DNA of 64,000 nucleotides. Source: Glycocaulis albus. GTDB lineage: Bacteria > Pseudomonadota > Alphaproteobacteria > Caulobacterales > Maricaulaceae. The notes under the pieces were generated by a model. It searched no databases, was not told the DNA's origin, and worked only from the letters and a program-made list of their open reading frames with translations. The stretch covers positions 42,568 to 106,567 of the forward strand of contig NZ_BMFS01000011.1 in the NCBI RefSeq assembly GCF_014639075.1, given 5' to 3'. The translations under genes and the position numbers were made by a program. Of this stretch, positions 1 to 8,846 are shown in pieces. The stretch's first letter is position 1; each line of letters starts with the position of its first letter.

Positions 1-129
1 GGCGAGTTCGATCTCGTTGCCGTTGGCCGTGCGCTGCTGTCTGATCCGCAATGGGCCGCCAAGGTGCGTGATGGCCGGTTTGACGAGCTGGCTGATTTTT
101 CGGCTGAAGCGCTAAAAGAGCTGGTGTAG
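1..129 (+). CDS. C-terminal fragment of an old yellow enzyme-type NADH:flavin oxidoreductase
   Basis: An open frame enters from the left edge and stops at 127-129, giving 42 C-terminal residues. The stretch FDLVAVGRALLSDPQW matches the end of the FMN-binding barrel in old yellow enzyme/NADH:flavin oxidoreductases, where GRxLLxDPxW is conserved near the C-terminus. The rest of the gene lies outside the window, so substrate and domain layout cannot be judged. It runs in the same direction as the MaoC-type gene 29 bases downstream and may be co-transcribed with it. Confidence 0.7.
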   Translation, partial: GEFDLVAVGRALLSDPQWAAKVRDGRFDELADFSAEALKELV

Positions 130-158
130 GCATTGGCCGCGACAATAACAGGGGAGAG

Positions 159-617
159 ATGGCCATGAGCCTTCTGGAGCAATATGCCGCGCGTATCGGC
201 GAGACGGTGACATCGGACTGGTTTGACGTCGATCAGGCGCGCGTGAACGCGTTTGCCGACGTGACGCTGGACCATCAGTTCATCCATGTGGACCCCGAGC
301 GCGCAGCGAAGGAAACGCCCTTCGGCGGCCCGATTGCCCATGGTTTCCTGACGCTGTCGCTTCTCTCCCATTTTGCCGAATCCACCCTGCCGGCCTTTCC
401 CGACAAGGTGATCGGTATCAATTACGGCTTCGACAAGGTGCGTTTCCTGTCACCGGTCCGCGTTGGCGCGCGCATTCGCGGCAAGTTCACGCTGGCAAGG
501 GCGGAAGAGCGCAAGCCCGGCCAGATCCAGCTGGTGCAGAACTGCTCAGTCGAGATTGAAGGCTCCGATACGCCTGCTCTGGCCGCAGAATGGCTCAGCC
601 TGATAGTCTACGGCTAG
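159..617 (+). CDS. MaoC-family (R)-enoyl-CoA hydratase-like protein
   Basis: This 152-residue protein fits a single hot-dog-fold MaoC domain. The segment FADVTLDHQFIHVDPERA followed by TPFGGPIAHGFLTLSL carries the hydratase signature, with Asp and His catalytic candidates in the DxxxxH-type overhanging segment. Family members hydrate trans-2-enoyl-CoA thioesters in the cytoplasm, in beta-oxidation or polyester precursor supply. The GGGGAG ribosome site at about 150-155 serves ATG 159 or the second ATG at 165; I keep the first. The gene ends just before the AT-rich insert at 745. The fold is well supported; the exact substrate cannot be read. Confidence 0.85.
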   Translation: MAMSLLEQYAARIGETVTSDWFDVDQARVNAFADVTLDHQFIHVDPERAAKETPFGGPIAHGFLTLSLLSHFAESTLPAFPDKVIGINYGFDKVRFLSPVRVGARIRGKFTLARAEERKPGQIQLVQNCSVEIEGSDTPALAAEWLSLIVYG

Positions 618-744
618 CGCACTTTCCGTAGCTGTCCCAACCCGATGATGCTAGGGTTCCGTTCGGGTAGGCTCGCGCATGGACGGTAGCGAGACGCGCC
701 TTTTTCCTGTACGAAGCGAGCTGCTTCCAAATTCAGGTAAATAT

Positions 745-2025
745 ATGTTACGTCGGCTGAAAATTTCCCGCTTCAAATCGATTTATGAATCTGAAATCAG
801 CTTCGGGAAAATAAACCTATTTATTGGCCCGAACGGCGCTGGAAAATCAAACCTTCTTGAAGCACTCGCAATTCTTTCATCCTGCCTAAAAAGAGGAGTA
901 GAACCTCAAGACCTCGACTATAAGGGAGTGCGCCTATCTCGAGCCAACCTCTTTAAGTCTTCCTTTCGTGGAGTGGATCGACCCAAAACCTTTATGATCG
1001 AAGCGGATTTTGACACGTTCAAATACCGGGTCGTCTTGCGAAGCGGACAATATAGCGATTATTTAGAATTTTTTTCTGAGTCTTTTGAAATCGATGGCGT
1101 CCGGAGGCTCGGCCGGAGTCATGCGGGCGTACGCATACACCCTGAGAGCATAGAAATAGATTCATCGAGAAGTTTTAGCATTCCGAGCACTAGAGGACTT
1201 TGGGACAGTCTTTCACAAATCATCAAGATGCCCACGTCGGTCAGAAAAGAGATCGATGATTTTGCGGACTTCGCAATTTACACTCCCCAAACAGCCGTTA
1301 TGCGCGGACTTGCAACAGATGGCCGCGTTGTCGAGCCCCTTGGCTTAACTGGCTCGCGCCTAGCTGCCGCTTTTACGGAAACGGTACGCCATGCCAGAAG
1401 CCAAGAGGGCATTGAGGCCGAGAAGCGCTTTCAGAAGCTGCTAGCAGTAATCTGGAGTCCGGGCTGGAGCGACTTGCTGAGAGTCGGGTCCAGAGACCCG
1501 GGAATAGTGCCCGAGCAGATGAAAACAGAATCAGAGGTAATATACTTCAGAGATAAGTATATGAAAACGAATGCGAATTTCCTAAGTCCATTTGATGCCA
1601 GTGAGGGGACATTATATCTACTTTTTTCTGCATTGTTGTTAGCGCATCCCAAATCACCACGGTCGTTCGCAGTAGATAATGTGGATGGCACGCTCAATCC
1701 AGGTCTGGTTTCTAAGCTGGTATCACACATCGTGTCGTCGATTGACGATGTTAGCAACAGTTCATCAAAGCAGGTATTTTTGACCTCTCACAACCCAACT
1801 GCCCTTGATGCTTTGGATATCTTTGATACCGACCACAAAATTTTTGTAATTTCGAGAAACGAATCTGTCTCACCTCAGAATAACAACAGCATCAGCGGGG
1901 AAACACTCATCCGCCCAATAGTGCCGCCGCCTAATGCGAAACCGGAAGATTGGCACAGGCGCGCGCGCGGTCGGAATTTGTCCGAGCTTCTTTTGGGAGG
2001 CGAAATCAAAGGTGCTCTCGGATGA
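745..2025 (+). CDS. AAA-family (AAA_21/RloA-like) ATPase, probable defence-system subunit
   Basis: This 426-residue ABC/SMC-like AAA ATPase opens with LKISRFKSIYESEISFGKIN, as in RecF/OLD/RloA-type proteins. Walker A is GPNGAGKS at residues 28-35. A SEGTL signature follows near residue 292, then a Walker B-like FAVDNVDGTLNP in which the usual Asp-Glu pair is Asp-Asn, and a TSHNP switch motif. I start at ATG 745 because homology begins there; an in-frame ATG at 679 would add 22 unrelated residues. Its stop overlaps the next gene's start (ATGA), so the two are translationally coupled. Codon use is much more AT-rich than in the neighbours, suggesting horizontal gain. Such ATPases pair with TOPRIM nucleases in anti-phage systems; the target here is unknown. 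Confidence 0.8.
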   Translation: MLRRLKISRFKSIYESEISFGKINLFIGPNGAGKSNLLEALAILSSCLKRGVEPQDLDYKGVRLSRANLFKSSFRGVDRPKTFMIEADFDTFKYRVVLRSGQYSDYLEFFSESFEIDGVRRLGRSHAGVRIHPESIEIDSSRSFSIPSTRGLWDSLSQIIKMPTSVRKEIDDFADFAIYTPQTAVMRGLATDGRVVEPLGLTGSRLAAAFTETVRHARSQEGIEAEKRFQKLLAVIWSPGWSDLLRVGSRDPGIVPEQMKTESEVIYFRDKYMKTNANFLSPFDASEGTLYLLFSALLLAHPKSPRSFAVDNVDGTLNPGLVSKLVSHIVSSIDDVSNSSSKQVFLTSHNPTALDALDIFDTDHKIFVISRNESVSPQNNNSISGETLIRPIVPPPNAKPEDWHRRARGRNLSELLLGGEIKGALG

Positions 2026-2669
2026 GTGCCGTCGCCTTGGCCTGTGAGGGGCCTTACGACCTTGTCGCAATGCGGTCGTTAATCTGCGAGCTTGCGAGCG
2101 GTGTCGTTAGTTTCCGCGAAGTGTTTCCAGCCGCGGATGCCACTGGCAGTGAAGGCGGGTGGGCCAAACTCATTGAGCGATTAAAACGACTATTTAATGG
2201 CGACGCTAATGTTTTCTTTGAAATGCCTCTATTTGACGGTGACGACGCAATTTCGCATTTAATAATTCACTTCGATGCTGATATCGCCGAAGAAGCCGCG
2301 AACTACCAAGGCATTAAGTTCAAGAAAGCGAATACAGAACTTGAACGTATTGAGCTGATTATATTGATGATTCAGTCCATAATTGACGATTCTGGTGAAG
2401 ATTTTGATATATCAAAAATAATTTATGCTATTCCAAGCCCCTGTACTGAGGGGTGGCTACTTTTATCTTGTAGCCCAGAAAATTACACTCCGCTGATGCC
2501 GTCAAAAGATGCCAAATCAGCACTCAAGCGAATTCACCCTGGGTGCCTAAACACTACCAAAAAATACGATCAAGCGTGCAAGGAAATCTGGAAAGGTGCC
2601 GAAAAGAACAAAGGCAAGTCCGTAGGACTCCAACGCTTTACTATAAACGTCGAAGAGTCAGGATTCTAA
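2022..2669 (+). CDS. RloB-like TOPRIM-fold protein, probable nuclease partner of the AAA ATPase
   Basis: The protein has 215 residues from ATG 2022, which overlaps the ATPase stop. It shows a TOPRIM-like layout: an N-terminal ACEGPYD with Glu9 and Asp13, then HFDADIAEE with the Asp85-x-Asp87 pair, then IPSPCTEGWLLL at residues 137-148. The last resembles the NPCxExWLLLH segment I know from RloB/AbiLii proteins (PF13707). I infer a metal-dependent nuclease subunit working with the upstream ATPase. Base composition is AT-rich like its partner. The stop codon overlaps the convergent flgL stop by three bases. A DUF4276-like assignment is the main alternative. Confidence 0.65.
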   Translation: MSAVALACEGPYDLVAMRSLICELASGVVSFREVFPAADATGSEGGWAKLIERLKRLFNGDANVFFEMPLFDGDDAISHLIIHFDADIAEEAANYQGIKFKKANTELERIELIILMIQSIIDDSGEDFDISKIIYAIPSPCTEGWLLLSCSPENYTPLMPSKDAKSALKRIHPGCLNTTKKYDQACKEIWKGAEKNKGKSVGLQRFTINVEESGF

Positions 2670-3577
2670 CGCAGGAAGGGCAGGAGCGAAACCTGGCTCA
2701 TGTCGGAGAATACCAGGGCTGACACCTGAACGGCGGCTTGCGCCTGCGCAAGGCGCGTGGCCGCCTCGGCCATATCGGCCTCCTCCATCCCGGCGATCAT
2801 GGTAGTCAGATAATCGGAGCGCTGTGCATTGTTCGCTTGCGCGGTCTCAAGACGCGCCTGCATGGACCCGTTTCTGGCAACCGCAGTGGAGATGTTTTCG
2901 AACGCCGCGATCACATTGCTGATCTCGGTGGACAGGAAATTCTGCTGCGCCTCGGTAACCGTCCCGTCAAACGGACCGTCAGGACCGGCATTGAAATCGG
3001 CGATCCGCTCGAAAATGCCCATCAGGTCGCTGGCCAGGTCGCTGGCCAGAAAGCCTGTCTCCACCGTGGTGTTTTCCTCAATCCGGCCGGTCTGCGCCTG
3101 GGCAGAATTCTGGAAAAGATCGGCAATGTTCGCCGCGCCCTGCACATCGGCAATGGTGTTGGCTGTGAAGGGCGGCGTATCGGTACGCGTGCCGCCAAAG
3201 ATGAACGAGCCGTTGAACTGGGTATTGAGCGCGCTGGTGAACCGGCTGAAAGCCGCCTGTACATCAGCCATCAGGAAGCTGCCGTCATTGGTGGTCAGCG
3301 CCAGACGCAGATCCTGCACCGCTTCCGACATTTCGTTCAGCGCCAGATCCTGCACATCCAGCCGGCTGGCAAGGCGCTTGCTGGCCTCGACAAAATTGTC
3401 CGAACGGGCCAGCGCGCCGCGCGCAAACAGGATCGTCTCGGCCTGATTGCCATACCCTTTCAGATCCGGCGCCTTCAGACCGGTCGATATCTGCTGGCCT
3501 GATTCATACAGCTCACGCTGCGCGCGCATCAGGTCCATCAGGGCGGACTGGGAAGCAGCCTGTGTCGATACACGCAT
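2666..3577 (-). CDS. flgL: Flagellar hook-associated protein 3 (hook-filament junction), FlgL
   Basis: The protein (303 residues) has the flagellin-like N-terminus MRVSTQAASQSALMDLMRAQRELYESGQQISTG in shortened form and a heptad-rich C-terminus ending SLLPFLR. These termini form the coiled coil that packs in the axial structure, with a variable middle domain exposed. I start at ATG 3577, ten bases after a GGAGG site; an upstream TTG at 3586 would add three residues. It follows flgK by about 20 bases and is surely in the same operon. Secretion is by the flagellar type III apparatus, so no signal peptide is expected or seen. Confidence 0.92.
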   Translation of the reverse strand: MRVSTQAASQSALMDLMRAQRELYESGQQISTGLKAPDLKGYGNQAETILFARGALARSDNFVEASKRLASRLDVQDLALNEMSEAVQDLRLALTTNDGSFLMADVQAAFSRFTSALNTQFNGSFIFGGTRTDTPPFTANTIADVQGAANIADLFQNSAQAQTGRIEENTTVETGFLASDLASDLMGIFERIADFNAGPDGPFDGTVTEAQQNFLSTEISNVIAAFENISTAVARNGSMQARLETAQANNAQRSDYLTTMIAGMEEADMAEAATRLAQAQAAVQVSALVFSDMSQVSLLPFLR

Positions 3578-3597
3578 GATGATCAAACCTCCCGGCG

Positions 3598-5730
3598 CTA
3601 GCGGCCCATATTCAGAATAATGTCAGTCATTTCCTTGGATGCCTGGATCATCCGCGCGGCCGCATTATAGGCCTGCTGGTAGAGGATCATGTTGGCCAGT
3701 TCCTCATCCATGTTGACGCCTTCGACATCCATGCGCTTGCGGTCCGCCGCTTCCTTCACCGACAGCGCGGAATCGGCCGCACGTTCAGCCCGTGCCGCGC
3801 GTGACCCGACATCCCCGGCCAGGCGCGCGCCATAGGCCTGCAGGCTGGCCGTGCCGCCTGCAAACCCGCCCGCACCGTCGAAACGGCGCGCGGTAGAGAA
3901 CGCATCGTAGAGCGCCTGCCCCCCGCGGCCATCGCCTTCGGTCAGCACCAGATCGCCAGGCACTGTGGCGCCATTGATGTCGAGCCGCGAGAATGCAAGG
4001 GCAGAGGAATTGCTGCGCAGGTCATTTCTGACCGAGAAGGATTCGGCCCGCGACATCCGCGCCGCATCGCCAATGCCGAGAATCTGCGACAGGGCGAGGC
4101 CGGTATCGCCGCGCGTTGTCGTGTCGGCAATCAGGTCAAAATCGTAATTGGCATAAGCCGGAGATGGCGAGAAATTCAGCGCGCCATCGCCATTGAGCGA
4201 CCAGGTGCCGTATCCGCCCATGCCTGTGGCGGGATTGTTCAGCGCGTTGACGAAATCGCCCATGCTCGCCTGATCGGCGGGAATGGTGATCTCGGTCGTG
4301 GAGCGCCCGTCGGGTGTCGAGATGCGGAAGGTCATTTCCTGCCCGGCGCCAGTGCCCAGCGGCGTGCCCGCATCCAGCCCGGTGTCGAAGAAGGACGGCC
4401 GCGCCGACGTGATGAGGTCATTCAGGCCGAAAAAGTGCGCAAAACCGCGCCCGCCCCCGATATCGGACGGGCTGGCCTCGTCCTGGACCGCCGCCAGGCC
4501 GGTGCCCGCTGCGCTCGCATTGATCACGAGGCGCCCCCCCGCAAAGCTGGCGGTACCGTCGCCGCCCAGCGCGGCATTGAGTTCGTTGACGAGATCATTG
4601 ACGGTGGTTCCGGCATTACCGTTCACCGTGAAGCCGCCGGCAGTGAATTCCAGGTCGATCCGGTTCACCAGCTCGCCATCATTACGCACCACCGCCAGCG
4701 TGGCACGGCCGGTACCGTTCAGCAGGTCGTTGGCGATCAGGCCGGTATTGCGGCCCTCCATCGTGGAAGGCGGGGGATAGGATGAGGCGTTATTGTGCGC
4801 CGCGTTCAGCGCGTCGGATGTGCCGGACGTGAACTCGGCAAGCTGGGCGGCAATGGCTGGCAGCTCGATATCGCGCATGTCCATCAGCGCGCGCAGCTCT
4901 CCCGACCGGATTGAGCTCGTCAGGTCAACCGTGGCGCCGGACGATGATACAATCGCGCTGATGCGCCCGTAATCAGCGCCATAGGCACCCGTGCCCGACG
5001 GCACATAGCTCAGCTGCAGCCGGGAATTGTCGAGCAAGGCTGCCCCGTTTTCCGTGCGTACAAAGAGCCGGCCATCAGGCTGCACTTCCGAACGGATATC
5101 CATCAGGCCTGACAGCTCATCGAGGAGCTCGGACTGCCGGTTTGTCACGCCGGTGGAGTCCGATCCGGAGGCATTGAGGGTCTGGGCCTGTGTGTTGAGC
5201 GATTGCAGCTCTGTCAGTATCTCGTTGACCCGTTCAACCCCGCCGCCAATCCGCCGGTCGGCTTCGTCACGCAGCGCACGCACCTCGGCCGACAGGCGCC
5301 GCGCCTCGTCGAAGAAAGATTGCAGGTCGGACGCCGCCGACAGGCGCGCCACGCGCTCTGCCGGGTCAACCGCCGCCGACCCTATCGATTCAAAGGCCTG
5401 CACCAGCCTTCCGTAAAGCCCGCCTGCGTCATTGGTGCTGCCGAACTGCGTCTGCAGGCGGTCCAGAAGGGCGGCGCTAGCGGTAGCCCTGGACGCATCA
5501 GAGCCTGCACGAAGCGATGCAGCCTGCAGGAAGACATCAGCCACCCGCGTAATGCCGGCCACCTGCACACCCATGCCCATACCGCCGGCAGACCGGGCAA
5601 TCAGATCCACCTTCGTGCGCGCATAGCCGGGCGTGTTGACATTGGCGATATTGTTGGAAACCGAGCGCATGCCAAGCTGGCTCGCCTGGATGCCCGACAT
5701 CGCATTGCCGAGAATTCCGTTCAGCGCCAT
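3598..5730 (-). CDS. flgK: Flagellar hook-associated protein 1, FlgK
   Basis: This 710-residue protein begins MALNGILGNAMSGIQASQLG and contains SNNIANVNTPGYARTKV, the rod/hook-protein N-terminal signature in its FlgK form. It ends with the matching C-terminal helix, MDEELANMILYQQAYNAAARMI. FlgK is the first junction protein between hook and filament and is exported by the flagellar type III system. The central 450 residues form the variable exposed domain. It is the first gene of a leftward flgK-flgL unit; a candidate sigma-54 promoter lies 83-98 bases upstream. Confidence 0.95.
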   Translation of the reverse strand: MALNGILGNAMSGIQASQLGMRSVSNNIANVNTPGYARTKVDLIARSAGGMGMGVQVAGITRVADVFLQAASLRAGSDASRATASAALLDRLQTQFGSTNDAGGLYGRLVQAFESIGSAAVDPAERVARLSAASDLQSFFDEARRLSAEVRALRDEADRRIGGGVERVNEILTELQSLNTQAQTLNASGSDSTGVTNRQSELLDELSGLMDIRSEVQPDGRLFVRTENGAALLDNSRLQLSYVPSGTGAYGADYGRISAIVSSSGATVDLTSSIRSGELRALMDMRDIELPAIAAQLAEFTSGTSDALNAAHNNASSYPPPSTMEGRNTGLIANDLLNGTGRATLAVVRNDGELVNRIDLEFTAGGFTVNGNAGTTVNDLVNELNAALGGDGTASFAGGRLVINASAAGTGLAAVQDEASPSDIGGGRGFAHFFGLNDLITSARPSFFDTGLDAGTPLGTGAGQEMTFRISTPDGRSTTEITIPADQASMGDFVNALNNPATGMGGYGTWSLNGDGALNFSPSPAYANYDFDLIADTTTRGDTGLALSQILGIGDAARMSRAESFSVRNDLRSNSSALAFSRLDINGATVPGDLVLTEGDGRGGQALYDAFSTARRFDGAGGFAGGTASLQAYGARLAGDVGSRAARAERAADSALSVKEAADRKRMDVEGVNMDEELANMILYQQAYNAAARMIQASKEMTDIILNMGR

Positions 5731-6230
5731 GTCTGGTCTCCTTCAACACCACCGGCCCGCACGCCCGCCTGCGTATAGGCAAAACCATCCCCCGCGCGGC
5801 AATTCCTGCCGGGGCAAAATACCTCCCGGCGCCAAGGCGCTGCGGATGTGATGGTTGCGCAAGCCATTGAAACTACGTGCCTAAGCCTTTCTTTACCGCC
5901 CGTCTGCGCATTGGCGCGGACCCTTGGCGTCATATGTAACCGGCAAGAGCCGGGCCAAACCGCCCCAGCCCCCGGATGAGGCCCGAACAGGCCGGTCACC
6001 CGGCAAGACTCGGCCCTGCCACAGGGGATTTTTTGCCGCCCGGCACGCTGGCGCAACACACCTAACCCAATTAGTATGTTGTTTTAATTCAACTATTTTA
6101 AAGTCTTTCAATGGCATGAAGCTTGAAAGCCCACTCCCGACCGGCTCATGTCTGCTCAGGCATGAAGGGCCGCCCGCCGCAAAATGCGCGCAACATCCCG
6201 ATACGATTTTGTTCAAGGACCGCCGCGCCC
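5731..6230. other. Divergent flgK/fliK intergenic region
   Basis: No convincing gene is present in these 500 bases. The flgK-proximal part is GC-rich and holds a candidate sigma-54 promoter. The fliK-proximal part contains an unusually AT-rich block at about 6062-6120, which stands out from the surrounding sequence and is the likeliest fliK promoter area, although I could not assign a sigma factor. An AAGGA ribosome site near 6216 precedes the chosen fliK start at 6231. Short open frames here have no recognisable product. Confidence 0.6.
5813..5828 (-). promoter_or_regulatory. Candidate sigma-54 promoter for flgKL
   Basis: Read on the minus strand, the site is CGGGAGG-TATT-TTGCC. It keeps the essential -24 GG and -12 GC at the required spacing, plus a full TTGC box. 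Compared with TGGCACG-N4-TTGC it mismatches at three -24 positions. Its distance to flgK implies a leader of about 70 bases. Late flagellar genes of Caulobacter use sigma-54 with FlbD, and flbD is present in this window. A second, weaker GG/TTGC pair lies at 5778-5793. Confidence 0.4.
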
Positions 6231-8012
6231 ATGCTGCCTGGCAATGCCATTGCTGACACTATTCCCTCCCTCCCCGCCGGTGGCCGGAGCGATGCTGCGC
6301 GCGCCGGCTCGGGCAAGGCAGGCGGCGCCAGCGATTTCGAGGCGCTGCTTCGCGGCAAGCCGGCCCGCAATGCCGAAGCCGGAAAGTCCACGGCACGCGA
6401 ATCGGGCGGTGCCAGCCAGACTGCCAGCAATCAGACAAAGGCCGGCCGGCCGGCAGCAGACAGGCAGGCAGACCGGCCCGAACAGGCCGTTCGCGCGCCC
6501 CGCCCGCCAGCGGACAACACCGGGGACACTCAGGACGCGGTAGAAACCAGCCCGGCCGCCCGCGATGAGAACGCCGCCGACGAGGCCGTTGTGCAGCCGG
6601 AAGGCAGCACAGAGCCCGGCGAAGCCACCCCCGCCAGCGCGGGCACGGGCGGCAGCGCACCTGCCGGTGCCACAGGCAATATGAAAAGCGCGCCCGAAGT
6701 GGCCTCACCCGCGGCGCAGCCGGAAAACAGCGGTGAGAAGACGGGCGGCAGCGCTGCCGGTCCGGCTGACCCCGCGGAACCCGCTCCGGCAGATTCAGGC
6801 GCGCCGGACCCCGCCATCAGCGCGCCAGCAGACACATCCGGCGGCGAGAGCACGGCGGGCGGCGAAACTCCGCCCGGCAGCATGACGGCAGCCGCCGGCA
6901 ACGCCAACGCTACGGGCACCGCACCGGCCATGCCCGCCGGTGATGCCGCACCCGCCGCCGGCAAGCCGGAGCCATCGAAGTCTGCCGAACCGGCAGTCAG
7001 CCAGACGGCCCAGGCTGCCCAGCCAAAGGGCTCGTCCGGTCAACAGACACTGGCGCAGCCTGCAGCTTCCGCGCCCGGTACCGGCACGTCTGCCAGCCAG
7101 TCCGACGCGCCGGATGCAGCGCAGGCCGCCGCCAGCAATGCCCAGCAGGCAAAGGCCGAGCTGGCTGTCCAGCCCGCAAGGGCCGACGGCGAGGTACCCA
7201 ATGCCGCCGCCTTCAGACGCGAAATGGAGCGCGGCATGACGCGCGGTCAAGAGGGTCTTGAGCAGGCACGCGCCACGGCGGAGAAGGCAGAGGCCGGGGC
7301 GAAAGACGCGCCATCCCGGCCCCGAAGCGCAGGCGCCATGCCCGGCACGCCGGCCCCGGCGCCCGTCAGCACGGTCCCGGCAGCCGCCACCCCGCCCACC
7401 ATGGCAGCGATGCTGACCGCCCTGCAGTCGGGCATCGCCCTGCCGGAAACCCTTGATGGCGGTGAGAGCAGCGAGGGTGGCGAACTGCGCCTTGAGAGCA
7501 GTTCCGCCCTGCTGGCCCGCAATGAAAGCGCCAGCCTGGCTGGCACGCGCACAACATCCGCCCTGCCGCACTTGCGCATGGCGTCAGGGCATGTGGCCGA
7601 GCTCGGCCAGATGATCGCCCGGCGCTTTGCTGACGGATCGCGCAGCTTTGACATCCGCCTTGACCCGCCAGAACTCGGCCGGGTGCAGGTGCGCCTCGAG
7701 ATCGGGGCGGACCGCTCTGTCCAGGCCATGCTGACCGCCGAAAAACCCGAAGCACTCGCAGAGCTGCAGCGCAATGCGCGCGAACTGGAAAAGGCGCTGG
7801 CCGACGCCGGGCTTGATCTGGGCGAGAACGGGATCGGCTTCGCCTTGAGCGAGGGCGGCGATGATGACCAGCCAGCCCGCGACACCGATGGCCGCGCCGA
7901 TGCACCGGCCATCACGAACACCCTGACAGTTTCCGACGCGTCCACGCCCCCCCCGGTGAGCCGGTACGGCTTTCTCATGGCCGGGCGGACAGGCGTGGAT
8001 ATGAGGATTTGA
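6231..8012 (+). CDS. fliK: Flagellar hook-length control protein FliK
   Basis: The product (593 residues) has a long Ala/Pro/Gly/Ser-rich, low-complexity N-terminal two thirds and a folded C-terminal Flg_hook domain, roughly residues 440-560, marked by DIRLDPPELGRVQVRLEI. This fits the molecular-ruler model: a disordered tether that samples hook length and a C-terminal domain that switches export specificity through FlhB. I choose ATG 6231 because an AAGGA site precedes it; an in-frame ATG at 6123 would add 36 residues of poor coding quality. It lies four bases before flgD and heads a fliK-flgD-flgE group. Repetitive composition makes the N-terminus hard to align. Confidence 0.85.
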   Translation: MLPGNAIADTIPSLPAGGRSDAARAGSGKAGGASDFEALLRGKPARNAEAGKSTARESGGASQTASNQTKAGRPAADRQADRPEQAVRAPRPPADNTGDTQDAVETSPAARDENAADEAVVQPEGSTEPGEATPASAGTGGSAPAGATGNMKSAPEVASPAAQPENSGEKTGGSAAGPADPAEPAPADSGAPDPAISAPADTSGGESTAGGETPPGSMTAAAGNANATGTAPAMPAGDAAPAAGKPEPSKSAEPAVSQTAQAAQPKGSSGQQTLAQPAASAPGTGTSASQSDAPDAAQAAASNAQQAKAELAVQPARADGEVPNAAAFRREMERGMTRGQEGLEQARATAEKAEAGAKDAPSRPRSAGAMPGTPAPAPVSTVPAAATPPTMAAMLTALQSGIALPETLDGGESSEGGELRLESSSALLARNESASLAGTRTTSALPHLRMASGHVAELGQMIARRFADGSRSFDIRLDPPELGRVQVRLEIGADRSVQAMLTAEKPEALAELQRNARELEKALADAGLDLGENGIGFALSEGGDDDQPARDTDGRADAPAITNTLTVSDASTPPPVSRYGFLMAGRTGVDMRI

Positions 8013-8016
8013 TCCG

Positions 8017-8772
8017 ATGACAGACCTGAACCCCATTGCCCAGGCTCAGCAGGCCGCAAGCGGCGTCAATCAGACGAACACGGCCTCGTCGGCGGCGAGC
8101 CTGACAGACAATTTCGATACCTTCCTGACACTGCTCACGTCCCAGCTGCAGAACCAGGATCCGCTCAGCCCGATGGACTCCCAGGAGTTCGTCCAGCAGC
8201 TGGTCCAGTTCTCCTCCGTGGAGCAGCAGATCCAGTCAACACAGGCCATTCAGGCGCTGCTCAACGTCCAGGCCGCGCTCGCCCAGCTCTCCAGCGTCGA
8301 TTACATCGGCAAATACGCGCTGGTAGAGACCAGCGGTTCGCTGCTGAGCGAAGGCAGTGCAGAGTGGAGCTACCAGCTGCCGCAGGACGCTACCTCCACC
8401 CAGCTTGTCATTACCAATGAACAGGGCGCCACGGTCGGCACCATCAATGGCCAGACCGGCACCGGCGAGCACCGGCTGGTCTGGGATGGCAAGGACACGC
8501 AAGGCAACACCCTGCCCGACGGGGTCTACAATCTTGAAGTCGTCGCCTTCAATGCCGACGGCGAGCGCATTCAGGATGTCAGCGTACTGGTTGGCGGCCG
8601 CGTCACCGGCGTGGAGCTGAGCAACGGCCAGGCCATTGTCGAGGTAGGCGGCATGCAGGTACCGGCCTCGCGCATCGTGCGCCTGCGCGAAATACCCGCC
8701 GACCCGGTTGAACAGCCCGCCATAACCGATCCCGCCGACGAGGAAGAGGGCGAGCCTGAAGCCGTCGGATGA
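8017..8772 (+). CDS. flgD: Flagellar hook-capping protein FlgD
   Basis: At 251 residues this is a standard-length FlgD. The N-terminal FLTLLTSQLQNQDPLSPMDS and the following EFVQQLVQFSSVEQ are the conserved FlgD segment. They are followed by an Ig-like/tudor region around residues 100-210 with GEHRLVWDGKDTQGNTLPDG, as expected for the FlgD cap fold. A short acidic C-terminal tail is extra. The protein caps the growing hook and directs FlgE assembly outside the cell. An AGGA site precedes ATG 8017. It sits between fliK and flgE, its usual place. Confidence 0.95.
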   Translation: MTDLNPIAQAQQAASGVNQTNTASSAASLTDNFDTFLTLLTSQLQNQDPLSPMDSQEFVQQLVQFSSVEQQIQSTQAIQALLNVQAALAQLSSVDYIGKYALVETSGSLLSEGSAEWSYQLPQDATSTQLVITNEQGATVGTINGQTGTGEHRLVWDGKDTQGNTLPDGVYNLEVVAFNADGERIQDVSVLVGGRVTGVELSNGQAIVEVGGMQVPASRIVRLREIPADPVEQPAITDPADEEEGEPEAVG

Positions 8773-8846
8773 TCCTCGACCGTCCAGCCAATGAAACCCG
8801 CAACAGATAACGTTCCAGAAAACGAAAAATAAGCAGGAGCAAGACA

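Noticed and set aside
6036..6056. CGGCACGCTGGCGCAA as a sigma-54 promoter for fliK
   Set aside because: The GG-to-GC spacing is one base short, which sigma-54 promoters do not tolerate, and the -12 box lacks TTGC.
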